Below, in pieces: positions 52,490 through 63,399 of a stretch of DNA of 64,000 nt. Both the position numbers and the translations under genes were made by a program. The number at the start of each line of letters is the position of its first letter. Within the stretch, counting starts at the first letter, position 1. Under the pieces are notes generated by a model. The model made no database searches and was not told the origin of the DNA. It saw only the letters and a list, made by a program, of their open reading frames with translations. Origin of the DNA: Periplaneta americana (Eukaryota > Arthropoda > Insecta > Blattodea > Blattidae); contig NC_091124.1 of assembly GCF_040183065.1 (NCBI RefSeq), positions 67,739,501 to 67,803,500 of the forward strand, in the 5' to 3' direction.

Positions 52490-55400
52490 CTGTTTAAAAA
52501 GAATTCAAAATATTCATTTTAATATTTAGCATAAAATGTCAAAAGACTAAGGAAGTTAAGAAAGAGTGTAATGTATATAAAGTCGATATTTGTTTAGATT
52601 AATCTCTTTAACTTTTATATATGAGGGCTATTCAGAAATCCACTTTCGATTGGCTACAAAAAACACAAACAATGTTACAAACTATTTATTGCCTGGAAAA
52701 CGTTCCTGGATAGTGACACTATTTTTCAACATAGTCGGCATATAAATTCAAGCACTTGTCATAGTATGGGACTAGCTTGTGTATTCCTTCTTCATAAAAG
52801 GACACCGCCTGTGTACTCAGCCAGGTTTTCACTCCGTCCATGAGCTCCTCATTGTCATTGAAGTGCTGAGTGGCTAACCAGTTCTCCATCTTGTGAAAGA
52901 GGTGGTAGTCGCTTGACGCCAAGTCTGGACTGTAAGGAGGGACGTTCGGGAGTTTCCCATTTGTACTTGTCCAATAAAGCCTTTGTGCAAATAGCAGTAT
53001 GGGACCTCGCCTTGTCATGGAGAAGACTGGCACCCTTGGAGAGCAATCTGCAGTGTTTGTTTTGGATTGCTGTCTGAAGCTTCTTTAGCATTTCACAATA
53101 ACATCTGCTGTTATTGTGATCCCGAAAAACTGTAGTCATCTTTCGGTTTGAGAATATTTGAATTTTTTTGGCTTGTTCAGAGATTGGGTGTGCATCCACT
53201 GCTTTGACTGTTCTTTGGTCTCAGCATTCACAAACTGTACCCATGTCTCATCTCCTGTCACGAATCTGTCCAGAAATTGATCATCATCATTGTGGTAATG
53301 CGCTGAAGGAACATTAAGGCCGAGGTCAATCTCTGAGCTTTATGCTCAGTAAGATTTTTCAGCACCGAAGGTACGCAAAATTTGTGAAAACCTAACCTTG
53401 CTGTAACAATTTCATAGACTTTTGTCCTTGAAATTTGTGGGAAATTTTCAGAGAGTTCAGAAATTGTGAAACGTCTTTTACGCACAGTTTGTTCAATTTG
53501 TTGAATGAGTTCATCAGCCACAATGGAATGTCGTCCTTGACCTCTCCCATTGTGCACATTCTTAAATTTTCTGCACCAGTCCCGTACAACACTATCACTC
53601 ATAATGTTGCCATAAACACAACACAATCGATGCTGAATCTTAGCAGCGTTAACTCCTTCTGCATGAAGAAATCACAACTCGTAGGACGAATAATAATTGT
53701 GTCCATTATCATTATCAACAGCTGTTTCTCACAGACTACTGAACTGAAATGTGTGTGCGATGCATGGGAGCATTATTACGTCTTTACTCGTGACTACTGC
53801 GCGCCATCTTCCTGCAACGATCTAGCAATCCACAGTCGGAAGTTGATTTCTGAATAGCCCTAATAAATGTAATTACTAATTTAGAACATGTTTAAAGGCA
53901 AAGACCAGGTGAAAGTATCACAGAGTTTTGGAAATTAGCAAGTTATGATTTTAACTGAATGAGTCCACACCTGTGGAGTAACGGTTAGCGCGTCTGGCCG
54001 CGAAACCAGGTGGCCCGGGTTTGATTCCCAGTCGGGGCAAGTTACCTGGTTGAGCTTTTTTCTGGGATTTTCCCTCAACCCAATATGAGCAAATGCTGGG
54101 TAACTTTCGGTGCTGGATCCCGGACTCATTTCACCGGCATTATCACTTTCATCTCATTCAGATGCTAAATAACCTAAGATGTTGATAAAGCATCGTAAAA
54201 TAATCTACTTAAAAAAACAATGATTTACCATAATTTGGGTAGGAAGAAAAATTAAAAAGTCACTTTGTCTATGAAGGAAGATTTTTGGAATATTTATTGT
54301 ACACTTGACAAATTCAATTTTTTTTCTTTATTATTCTAGTATTTATTTATATTTAACCTGGTAGAGATAAGGAAATCTGACCTTCTCTTCCCCTTTACTA
54401 GGATATTTCACAGAATATAAACATTAATTTTTCTCTTTGGGATTGGTCCTGATTTTAACTTTTCCTTTGATGAAGATCTCTACACAGTCTAGTATATACA
54501 GTCGCGAAGGTCAATACGTAGTAAATATGCAAACATTAGATAGTTGCTCACTACTAGGATCGCTAATATCGCCTCATTACAGGCAATGCAAAATAGAACC
54601 ATCACAGTCTATTGTTTCTAGCACCCTCAAAACTCAAGCTTCGTGACTATATAGTAGACTGTGATCTCGATGTCTCCAGAGAATATTTCCTCCTGTAAAA
54701 CTCTTAATTTTCTCTTACTTGAATAATTAAACATGGTAGACTAAAATGAATTAAAAATCATAAAATGGCACTGAGAGACATTGAGAAAGCACTAAATATA
54801 CATACCAATTGAATTTCTAACGGAGTTGTAGGTGGATTGTTAAGTAGCATAACTTTTTCAGCTTTTGTCAACTTGAAAGGTTCAATTGCTTTCAAAAAGT
54901 TTTTGATCATTTCTTCTGACTGCTGGTTGCAAGGAGTATCTTGAAGATATCGGATTGTCTGCAACACAGGTAAGTTTGTGTTTTCATAGCTGTATAAATA
55001 CAAAATAGAAAACGTTATTTTCTGAAGTGTATAAGATCCAAACCTACCAATGTGTACATAAAATTTGAAGGTATTTTGCAACGAGGTTCTAAGATTTGTG
55101 GATCCAAGAGAACTAAGAATGGAGGAAGCTACATAATTAAAGTTTCACACTGCACAGTTCTTCAAAATCAGGCGAGTAAGATGTGTGGGACTTAAAAGTA
55201 TCTGTTGGAAAGTCTGATGGAAGAAAAAACCGTTTTGAAGTTTGAAAGCAAGAAAAGGAATGTAGAGCACATCACTGCATTAACTTCACTCCGAAAATAA
55301 TCCATTAACAAATTTTGTGGGGAAGTAATGATTCTTCAGATTCTGTTAAGAAATTAAACTTCTTAAATGAATAATCAAATTAAATAAACAAGTAATAGAA

Positions 55401-58400
55401 TACAATGTCCTCATTTTTTTGCTTACAGCAATAGATTTTTTGGATGGAAAAGAAGTCTTGCATTCTTTGAATGGCTAGGAGGAATTTTCCCTCAAGTCTG
55501 CCAGATGTCTCTCGCCATGATCACATCTCGAAATATGTCTGCAAGATATCATACTATTATCACGAACACATTTTTCATGTACAAATTTCTTTTGCAAGAA
55601 AAATAAACAGATATAATGGAACTTCTTGCGTGCTCTGTCGACGTAGTTTTTGCTGCTATACTTGAATCATTGCTGATGAATTGGCAGGAATAAATAATAA
55701 AAAAAATTGTTTTTGATAATTTGATAGCAACAGATGTGTGTTATATACTGTAGGTACTGGTAATGGCTTAATACTAAAATGTGAAAAATATAATCTTGAA
55801 AATTAGCATCAAAGGAAACCCAATGTGACATATTCAGTGCAAGAAAATGCTTCACATGCATTAAAAAGAAAAAGAAAGAAAAAAAAAAAAACAAAAGTTT
55901 TACGTCTCAAATAGACTAATTAAGAAAATATACCTCATAGGTTATTGTAGCAAGTTGACTTCTTGTATTACTGCGTTTCTGTTGTCCACGAAGTTCTTTA
56001 AGAAGTGTGAGCACCTATAATGGAAAATATTTAATTTTCTGAGCAATTAATTAGGCATAAATTAACCAATAATTTTCGCTCTTATGTTAACGTGAAAGTA
56101 TCAGTTAAAAAAATACTAGCGCAAATGACATAATAATCAAGGAAACTCTGAAGGTTGAAAAATTAACAAGACGATTAGAAAAGAGATTACAGTGGTTTGG
56201 GTACCTTAACAGAATGGAAAGGGAAGGCTGCCAAAGAGAATATTAAATTTAAAAGTGAAAGGAAGACGACCAATGGGAAGACCATGTGAAAGATGGATAG
56301 ATCAAATTCAGAAGAACTTACAAGAATGGGAATACAAGTGGGATGAAATAAACAAGAAAAAAGCTTTGGAAGACAGGAGACAAATGGAGACATATTTGAA
56401 ATCGACCTTCCAAAAGGAGGACACAATAAGAGGATGATGACTGGCAGTATCAAAAGAACCTAGAAGAGTAAAATTAGAAATAAGTGGTAAAATAATAGAG
56501 CACACAATGAAATTTAAATATCTAGACATTGAGATTAATAGCACAAACATAATAAATGACGAAGTAACACATCAAGCCAATACTGCTAATAAAATTGGAG
56601 GTTCCCTCAATAATAAGACATGGAATAATAAAAATTTAAGAAAGGAAACCAAAACTAGGATATACAAATCAGTTGTAAGACCCATACTTATGAGTATGAA
56701 TCGAGAGCAACAAAAAAACGAAGCTCGGATAAATGAAACAACAAAAATGAAGATTTTAAAAATAATTACACAAAAATCACTGTGGGATAAAATCGGAAAC
56801 GACATAATTAGGTTTGTTGTTTGGGCAACTGTCTGAAGACAGGTTTGAACCTGATAAGTGATACCAATATGAAGAGTCCACTGCAAGAATGATGGATGTC
56901 ACTTTCTTGTCGAAAATGAACCAAGACTGTCAATGCATAGCTTAAGACATATAGAATGTACTTAGAGAGTTATATGGCATTAACACTGATAGTCATTGTC
57001 TAGTAACGATCGGAAAATCACAGTTAAACTTTGAGCACTAAGCATTTCAAACTTTCAATTGCTTCTCCTGAAAAATGTATTCCAAATGACATCCATCATT
57101 CTTGCAGTGGACTCTTCATATGGCATCACTCGAGGCAACTAAGCCAGGAGATAATAGGGTAGGGTGGCCGTTTCTTTCCCCTTCTATGCATACATCGCTA
57201 ACTAGTAACATATTACACTAATGAAAGCAAAATTGAATCTGTGAATTACTGGATAATGGATAGGAAAATGAAATGGAATAGATACATCGATCGTGTTTAG
57301 TTCACCAGATTAATGAAGGGAATAAAATTAGATATTGGAAACCAAAACGAGAGAGAAGTTTAGGACGCCCAAAATTAACATGGGAAGATACATTATAACT
57401 ATAACAGCACTGATGAATAAAGCAACAAGTCTCAGGCTTAATGCGAAAGAAAGAAGATATTATAACATACCTCATAGTTACTCAAGGTCGCAGCATTAGC
57501 GTTTATTCTGAAATAATAATATCCTTTATTAATGATATTATCAAGAGTTTATATTCTAATTATATTTACATGTATATATTTTTTATAATTTAATACTATT
57601 TCTGGCATATTTTTTGTTATTTTTATAGTACCAAGGGGCCCAAACTTACGTAGATCATATTTTGTTACTCTTATATAGACTAATTTATATATAGGTATGT
57701 ATTAATATTATAATATGTAAAGTTGACTTGTCCTATGTTGATGTACCTCAATCTACAGGATAAATAAAATAGTTTATATGATATGTTAGGCTTCCAAACT
57801 AAATATATTGAAATACAGTTTGCGAAGATGTACCTGTTACGTATTAACAGAGGAGGTAGCCTACTTCCTCCTTTGACATTTCTAATTGACATGATGAAAG
57901 TTCAGAGAAAACAAAAGCCATAACCAGGATTGCCAGGTTTTTTTCCGAACAAAATTGGGATATCCGAAGCAATGGTGGATCCAGGATTTCCTGGAGGAGG
58001 GTCTAACTTTTTTTTCTACTATTGTCGCCATTTGCCAGTCTCGGCCACTGCTAGGACGAGCCCATGAGTTACAATTAAAGAGATGTACACTCACCCCTAA
58101 CAAATGTTTTGTTGACTTACATATGTAAGACAGAAATAAAACTGTTGGGTTTAATGCATAAAAGTAAAATAACTCTGCAAATTTAAATATAACTGTTGTC
58201 ATATCGACTTGGGGGGGGGGGGGGTTACCTCTCCCCTTTAGACTCTTCTATGATCAGAAGCTAACTTAAGAAATTATCAAGGTTATATCTTATGATTTCT
58301 AGTCGTTTTCTGAAAAGCAGTGTCCGTACACACAATAATAAGCTTACGTTAAGATGATAAAAAGTAAAATAATAATCACAACATTATAATTTTTAAAAGA

Positions 58401-58587
58401 AGCAAGATGTATCTATCGAGATGAAATGTAGAAATCGGGCTCACATTATTGGTACTTTTGCTCGCTTTTCAACCTCTTCACCAGCTTCTTCCTTCCCATC
58501 CCATTCACTACTAAATTTACTTTGCAAATTTTGTTTCTTTTTCGGAACTGGCACTACAGTAGTTTCATTAACTGACGATGAATCCAT
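52361..58587 (-). CDS. CRCP: RNA polymerase III subunit RPC9 (CRCP)
   Basis: Coding exons in transcript order are 58587-58577 (tentative), 57507-57471, 56014-55934, 54958-54806 and 52489-52361: 411 nt, 136 residues. The HRDC-like fold of the family is recognisable: LSNYEVLTLLKELRGQQK, then TITYETIRYLQDTPCNQQS, LTKAEKVMLLNNPPTTPLEI and QLMVEESEERLTDEQVEQLL. The C-terminus is a Pro/Glu-rich tail (EQEPEPEPE). All four secure exons join in frame with canonical sites. Family knowledge: RPC9 pairs with RPC8 to form the stalk of nuclear Pol III, which transcribes tRNA and 5S genes; the vertebrate homologue was first named CGRP receptor component. The human protein has 148 residues. The neighbour DENR converges on this gene. 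Only the first 4 residues depend on the tentative exon. Confidence 0.93.
52625..53860 (-). pseudogene. mariner element with broken transposase
   Basis: The inverted ends GGGCTATTCAGAAATCCACT and (right, inverted) GGGCTATTCAGAAATCAACT define a 1.24-kb unit. Minus-strand readings in order: AEGVNAAKIQHRLCCVYGN, WCRKFKNVHNGRGQGRHSIV, GDETWVQFVNAETKEQSKQW, MTTVFRDHNN, SLLHDKARSHTA, VPPYSPDLASSDYHLFHKME and FYEEGIHKLVPYYDKCLN. The first (GDET), second (HDKAR) and third (YSPDLASSDYHLF) catalytic motifs are all visible but in different frames. It is an almost full-length dead mariner in RPC9 intron 4. Confidence 0.93.
53965..54218 (+). repeat. tRNA-derived SINE (TTACCTGGTTG family)
   Basis: Box A GTGGAGTAACGGTTAGCGCG and box B GGGTTTGATTCCC are followed by AAGTTACCTGGTTGAGC, GGATTTTCCCTCAACC, GGTAACTTTCGGTGCTGG and the end CAGATGCTAAATAACCTAAG with an A-rich tail. 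It is the best full-length copy of this family here. Confidence 0.85.
54336..54410. repeat. Short interspersed repeat, second copy
   Basis: Matches 43432-43520 (TTTATTTATATTTAACCTGG, AGAGATAAGG, GACCTTCTCTTCC). Confidence 0.55.
54411..54805. other. RPC9 intron 4, nothing recognised
   Basis: No supported feature beyond the short repeat upstream. Confidence 0.4.
54806..54958 (-). CDS. CRCP: RPC9 coding exon 4
   Basis: 51 codons, phase 0 at both ends, between TGTTGCAG and GTATGT. Encodes the core of the domain including KLTKAEKVMLLN. Confidence 0.95.
54959..55933. other. RPC9 intron 3, nothing recognised
   Basis: AT-rich, with an A run near 55876-55891. No element identified. Confidence 0.45.
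55934..56014 (-). CDS. CRCP: RPC9 coding exon 3
   Basis: 27 codons (VLTLLKELRGQQKRSNTRSQ then LATITYE) between TTATAG and GTATAT. Confidence 0.93.
56130..56440 (+). mobile_element. LINE ORF C-terminal piece (rearranged)
   Basis: The reading RLEKRLQWFGYLNRMEREG, then KGRRPMGRPCERWIDQIQKN and KKKALEDRRQMETYL is the terminal part of a LINE reverse transcriptase ORF. It lies before, not after, a more internal piece. Confidence 0.75.
56441..56868 (+). mobile_element. LINE ORF internal piece (rearranged)
   Basis: The reading AVSKEPRRVKLEISGKIIEH, then MKFKYLDIEINSTNIINDEV, QANTANKIGGSLNNKTWNNK and RKETKTRIYKSVVRPILM matches the region after the catalytic palm (F.YLG...). This normally precedes the C-terminal piece at 56130-56440. 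It ends in AACTGTCTGAAGACAGG. Confidence 0.8.
56870..57118 (-). mobile_element. 249-bp MITE, copy 3 (inverted)
   Basis: Same length and ends as the other two, with TA on each side (56868-56869, 57119-57120). The interior reads in the opposite orientation. It interrupts the repeat that runs GTGATACCAA | TGGCATCACTCGAGGCAACT. Confidence 0.92.
57121..57465 (+). mobile_element. Repeat and LINE-tail fragments
   Basis: 57121-57180 (GAGGCAACTAAGCCAGGAGA) recurs at 60992-61011. 57240-57400 contains a KMKWNRYIDRV and RSLGRPKLTWED reading typical of a LINE ORF end, with stops. Confidence 0.5.
57471..57507 (-). CDS. CRCP: RPC9 coding exon 2
   Basis: 37 nt after TATTTCAG, before GTATGT. Encodes INANAATLSNYE with one base of a split codon; human RPC9 has LLSNYE at the same place. 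Confidence 0.85.
57508..58576. other. RPC9 intron 1 (if exon 1 is right), nothing recognised
   Basis: AT-rich, with a G run at about 58211-58225. No element identified. Confidence 0.4.
58577..58587 (-). CDS. CRCP: RPC9 first coding exon (tentative)
   Basis: ATGGATTCATC followed by GTCAGT has the required phase and would give MDSS before INANAATLSNYE. The resulting length fits the family. The doubt is that repeat sequence and a Tc1 element begin within about 45 bp upstream, and other short ATG exons are possible. Confidence 0.4.
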
Positions 58588-58630
58588 CACACATCAAACA
58601 GATGAAATTTTATATAAAATTCTTTGTATA

Positions 58631-60166
58631 CTCAAATAAACATTGGGTATACAAAAGTGAATTATTTATTTCTCTATCCACCAGAAACCATGGTAACCAG
58701 TATTTTACTTTATTGACATTATTACATTGGTATGAACTCATTTACAATATGGCTCTTTTCTCAACTTCATAACAACACTTGTGTCATTAATAATGAGCAT
58801 CACTTACTCTTGCATTTGGTAATGCTCAGCATCTTGGCATTTTGGACATGAGATGAACAATGTTCTGTCAGTGAAGTTGGAGATGTAGGAACAGCCGATT
58901 TAGAGTCTGTGTTTTCTAGGTCCTCTAGAACCCTCTTTTGAAGGTTATCCCACAGATTTTCAATCAGATTAAGATCTGGGGATTGAGCAGGCCACCGTAT
59001 AATTTGAATATTGTGTTTCCAACTGTTCTGACAACACGTGCTGTCGTGCATCAGAAGGAATTCAGGACGATTTCTTCAGTGATAGGAAAAGACACTATAG
59101 GCTGCAAAATTACTTAATGTAACAATTTGTCCCTGGTGCTCCTCTAACTAAAACGAAGTCTATTTTTCTGTGTGCCATAATTCCTCCCCAGATCATGCTA
59201 GAACCTCCTGTACACATCTTAGACCAGCGGTCATCAGCACAGTGCACCCTCCAGCTAGTGTCTCTTACCCGCAGATAAGAGACTGCACTATCGTGCATCT
59301 GTGGCTGCTGGTGGGTATGCTTTCTATCTCTCCCATCTGCATGATGGTGCATATTGCGATACACTCCTTACCTATCCAATATCCATTTCAGCGAATGCTG
59401 ATGACCAGTCTTAGACTTTCTGCAGTATCTGGTTGTCTTCATATCTGTATTCTGGAATCTGGATGAAGAATGAAGCTTGATTCATCGGTAAAGATAATCT
59501 GACTCCATTGATCATCTGATCAATCACTTTGTTGCTGACACTACAAAAGACGAGCTTCTCGATTTCCACTTCAATGGGCATTGAGGCCTCTTTAATACAA
59601 TTAGTTCCTGTCTTTAATGCAATTAGTTCCTATCTTTAATGCAATTTGTTCCTAACAGTCTGGGTTGATACAACTACATTCCCAACGTTCTGCAATGAAT
59701 TTCTTAATATGTTAGCTATTGAAGTTCTTTCTCTCGAGGCTCTTAAGCAAATAAATCTATCTTGTGCTGCAGTTGTAATTCTCAGTTTACCTGGGTGTCA
59801 TTCTGGACTGCCAAATTCGCGATATCGACTCCACATTCTTAATATTACATCTTTTCCAATATTCAGAGCTCTTGTTGTATCGCTTTGTGTTCCACCATTT
59901 TCAGTTATACCAACCCTCCTAAACATGTCATCATGGCTTAAATGACTAAGATGAGGATCTATTTCTACTGTTTTAACAGTTCTTTAATGTTTTACACTAT
60001 TAAAGTTACCAAACTCTTCCATTACCAATAAACTGATTACCGTATCAGCCATTAAAATAAGATATTCCAATGTAATAATATCAATCAACTAAAACACTGG
60101 TTATCATGGTCTTTAGTGGATACACAAATTAATAACTCACTTATATAGACCCAATGTTTGGTTGAG
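58631..60166 (-). pseudogene. Tc1-like element with broken transposase
   Basis: Inverted ends of about 75 bp: left CATTGGGTATACAAAAGTGA, right TAACTCACTTATATAGACCC and CAATGTTTGG, plus the inner ACTGGTTA.CATGG. Minus-strand readings in order: FTDESSFILHPDSRIQI, SSMIWGGIMAHRKIDFVLVR, then NIQIIRWPAQSPDLNLIENL and WDNLQKRVL. The second catalytic aspartate region is decayed, while FTDES and SPDLNLIEN are Tc1 signatures. Many stops; the copy is inactive. Confidence 0.88.
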
Positions 60167-60169
60167 AAG

Positions 60170-60722
60170 CTTTTGTCATCCAGTCTGCTTTCAAAAAACT
60201 GAAAGAATTTATAACAGTTACATTACCAATTGTTTTGTATGGTTGTGAAACTTGGACTCTCACTTTGAGAGAGGAACAGAGGTTAAGGGTGTTCGAGAAT
60301 AAGGTGCTTAGGGAAATATTTGGGCCTAAGAGGGATGAAGTTACAGGAGAATGAAGAAAGTCAATACCAGATTTGCACACATTGTATTCTTCACCTAACA
60401 TAATTTAGGAACATTAAACCATGTTGGTATCACTTGTGAGGTTCAGACCTGTCTTTGGACAGTTGAACAACAAATCTAGACATTTGAGATGGACAGAGTA
60501 TATAACACATGGATGAATCTAGAAATATATATAGAGTGTTAGATGGAAGACTTGAGGGAAAAATAACTTCGGGGAGGCCGAGATGTAGATGGAATGATAA
60601 TATTAAAATGGATTTAAGGGAGTTGGGATATGCTGCTAGGGGACTGCATTAATCTTGCTCAGGATAGGGATCGATGGCGGGCTTATGTGAGGGCGATAAT
60701 GAACCTCTGGTTTCTCTAAAAG
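60170..60722 (+). mobile_element. LINE 3' part, interrupted
   Basis: The first part reads PIVLYGCETWTLTLREEQRL, RVFENKVLREIFGPKRDEVT and LHTLYSS, the standard end of the reverse transcriptase region. A repeat insertion (60420-60480) follows, then RVLDGRLEG, GRPRCRWNDNIKMDLRELGY and the 3' untranslated AATGAACCTCTGG. Same family as 8866-9130, in the opposite orientation. Stops and frame shifts are present. Confidence 0.82.
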
Positions 60723-61025
60723 CCATTTCATGATTTATTTGGGCATACAAAGAATTTGTATAATATTTCATTGATCTTTTCCTTGGACAACTTTGATGTG
60801 TGTTAACTGTCTGAAGACAGGTGGATAGATAAATTAATAACTCACTTATGTATATCCAATGTATATGATTTATTTGGGTATACAAAGAATTTTCTATAAA
60901 ATTTAATCTGTTCCTTAGACAATTTTGATGAGTGTTCAGTCAACTGTCTGAAGACAGTTTGGAACATAAATGACGCCAATAAGCTATCAATCATGAGGCA
61001 ACTAAGCCAGGAGATAGTGGTTTAG
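60714..61025. repeat. Mosaic of repeated segments
   Basis: TGATTTATTTGGGCATACAA and AACTGTCTGAAGACAG each occur twice (about 60735 and 60865; 60805 and 60950). AACTCACTTATGTATATCCA copies the Tc1 end at 60135. The right part (CATGAGGCAACTAAGCCAGG) repeats 57130. Confidence 0.7.
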
Positions 61026-62910
61026 GCTAGATAGTGTAGTTCATTACAATGTAAAACACAAGTAATGTTCCATAGTGACACTTGTGGTGGAAAAGGTCGC
61101 AGTTGGCGTTTATCTCGGGGTTCTCCCATTTCCCCATATCAGGCATTACATCATTCTGTAAACATTTCTCCATTTCATTATCATTCCATAGCATTCCCCG
61201 AACGGCAGCTGGAGACGCATGGAGGGGACTTGCCTAGGGAATAGTGGGGTTGCTCTGATATACAGCAAACCTTAATGTGGTCATTCCATTTCAATATACA
61301 ATGTTTGTCATAAACACTATCATTTTTGCCACTGAACACACTTAAAATACACACTGTTTACCAACTGGGAGAGCAACGAATAGGTACTGAAACAGATTAA
61401 CTAACACTGCGATAGTATCGTCTTTCAAGTAGCATTGCATTATCAGTATCACCATCTGCTGAACTATGCGCTAACAATTGTCATGTGGAAAGTCTTTGAA
61501 TAGAGATGTAATTTTTAAACAATGCTATTTGATAGAGATATTGTTTTTAAAGAGCGACATGGTGCGGCTGGACTTTGCCGACTAAGATAAATCACACTTG
61601 TGAGGAATGAGTCATGTAAGAACTTAATACACTTGTTGTAGAGTGTCAAATTCGGCGTAAACCTATGGGAGGTCCACGGAAAGAACATGCTAAGTCACTT
61701 TTCTTAAATTTTTTGGCTGAGCATTTAACTTTAATACTCTGCTAGGGCATTATTAATTTACGTGTCATTTAATTTGTTACCATGTTTTGCCATTCTAATT
61801 TACTAAAGGGATAGTTCACAGCTCTTCTGCAGAATTTGTTCCCTTATGCTTTAACAAATGAATACTATATTTATAGGAGAAAACTTTGTATTATGTGGAG
61901 CCGACAGTAATGATGAAATCGTGGCTGCTGTACCTGTTTCTTCGATGTTACTATGGGTGAAACTTTTCTATCTCCCCATCCTAAACTCGGGAGAGAAAAC
62001 GTACTTAAATTATTGAAACTTTTTCACATTCCTCGGTCTCACGTCACTTATTTAAATGTCCCCTCAACTAACCCAGTAGCTTTGTCATATACGTCGGCCT
62101 GTCGCCTCATTTAACCCACCTAACCCATAACGAAACGCAAATCGGGTGTGTCCCGTTTTTGGTATGGGGAGATACCGAAGATTAACCGAATCGATGTATA
62201 AATCAAACTATTGAATTGCGCAATTGGAAATATAGGCTAACTTAATTTAAGTATGCTCTAATATCTGTAAAATCGATATTTTTACCAATCCCGGCTGGCT
62301 TACATCAGAATTCCACCAGGGAAGTCGGGAGAATCTCACCTAACTCGGGACTGGCCACAACACACGTTAAACCTCATTCTTACATAACCTCAATGTGAAA
62401 CTATAAATATAAATATCAATAATGTTTTGTCAATACTAATTCATAGCATGTAATTGGTACTTGCGTTTCCATTTTTCTATTGTCAGGTCATTAATAAGAC
62501 CGAGTACAACGATAAATTATGTACGAAAGAAAAACAAATACTGCCTCCATGTTAACATTCAGCCTGCCAAATGCCCATGTGCAAGACAGCTTCGCCAACA
62601 CCATGTATTAGAATTTCCCTAAAAATGACTAAATTTCCCTAAAAACTGTAAAATGTATTAACGGGAACCAAATTAATTATTGCTATTTTTACAGGCAAAT
62701 TATAGTATTTTTTTCAACAATAATAGTCTATGTCTCATACATCAAAATGTAGAAAATGTTGCAAGAAACAATATCAAGTCATATCTAAATGCACAGAACA
62801 ATCACAAAATAATGTCTAGCATCACACGTAAATCTGTAAGTTACATAAAAGTATAAACAAATTAAAAACATGGATAAATATATAATATATTCATCCATGT
62901 TAAAAATACA
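61026..62910. other. Intergenic, possible unclassified repeat
   Basis: 61090-61260 (CTCGGGGTTCTCCCATTTCC, CATTCCCCGAACGGCAGCTG) looks like an interspersed repeat by composition, but no second copy is in the window. The rest is AT-rich with no exon recognised. Confidence 0.4.
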
Positions 62911-62914
62911 TAGG

Positions 62915-62945
62915 TACCGTAAGCTGGGGTCACTTGAAACATCGG
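62915..62945 (+). mobile_element. Solo end of a TACCGT-family element
   Basis: TACCGTAAGCTGGGGTCACT then TGAAAC matches the end of the foldback element at 39612. The complementary end is not found, so the copy is truncated or very diverged. Confidence 0.5.
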
Positions 62946-63212
62946 TGATACTAAACGAGCTAGATGGAAAAAAATTTTTTTTTTCACAGTTGTTAGCCCT
63001 GATTACATTTTCGATTTTCATTTCTTTTTTAATTTGGCGGCATTTTGGAAGGTTGAAACAGTGGCTTTCTGGTAATATTCAACTTTCAACTATATATAGG
63101 GAAGCAGAAAATTTAATTACCGGTACAATAAATGTTACTTTTTTTTTAATCATTCGGAACATGTAACGTTAGTTACTGTGACCTGGCCAAAGAATTTAAT
63201 TAAATATCATTT

Positions 63213-63323
63213 ATTGATTCTAGTTCATATTAACACTTTGTTTAAAAACTTAAAATTGTATTAATGTAATTGTAATACAATTTTAAGTTTTTAAACAAAG
63301 TGTTAACGTAAACTAGAATCAAT
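63213..63323. repeat. Near-perfect long hairpin
   Basis: The left arm ATTGATTCTAGTTCATATTA, ACACTTTGTTTAAAAACTTA, AAATTGTATTA pairs with the right arm with only about three mismatches over roughly 51 bp, around a loop of about 9 bp. No coding sequence. It may be a small foldback element or the core of one. Confidence 0.92.
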
Positions 63324-63399
63324 GAATCACGACTATATAAGTCACTTAGTTTACCAATATCGAACTATGCGAGTGGAAGTGATCAAGACATCTCACAAC

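Noticed and set aside
56187-56550. Minus-strand open frames opposite the LINE pieces
   Set aside because: They are shadows of the plus-strand LINE reading, which has the recognisable motifs.
59170-59945. Plus-strand open frames across the Tc1 relic
   Set aside because: Antisense shadows of the minus-strand transposase reading.
62540-62560. ATGGAGGCA on the minus strand as an alternative RPC9 first exon
   Set aside because: Splicing at the available GT gives the wrong phase and an immediate stop in exon 2.
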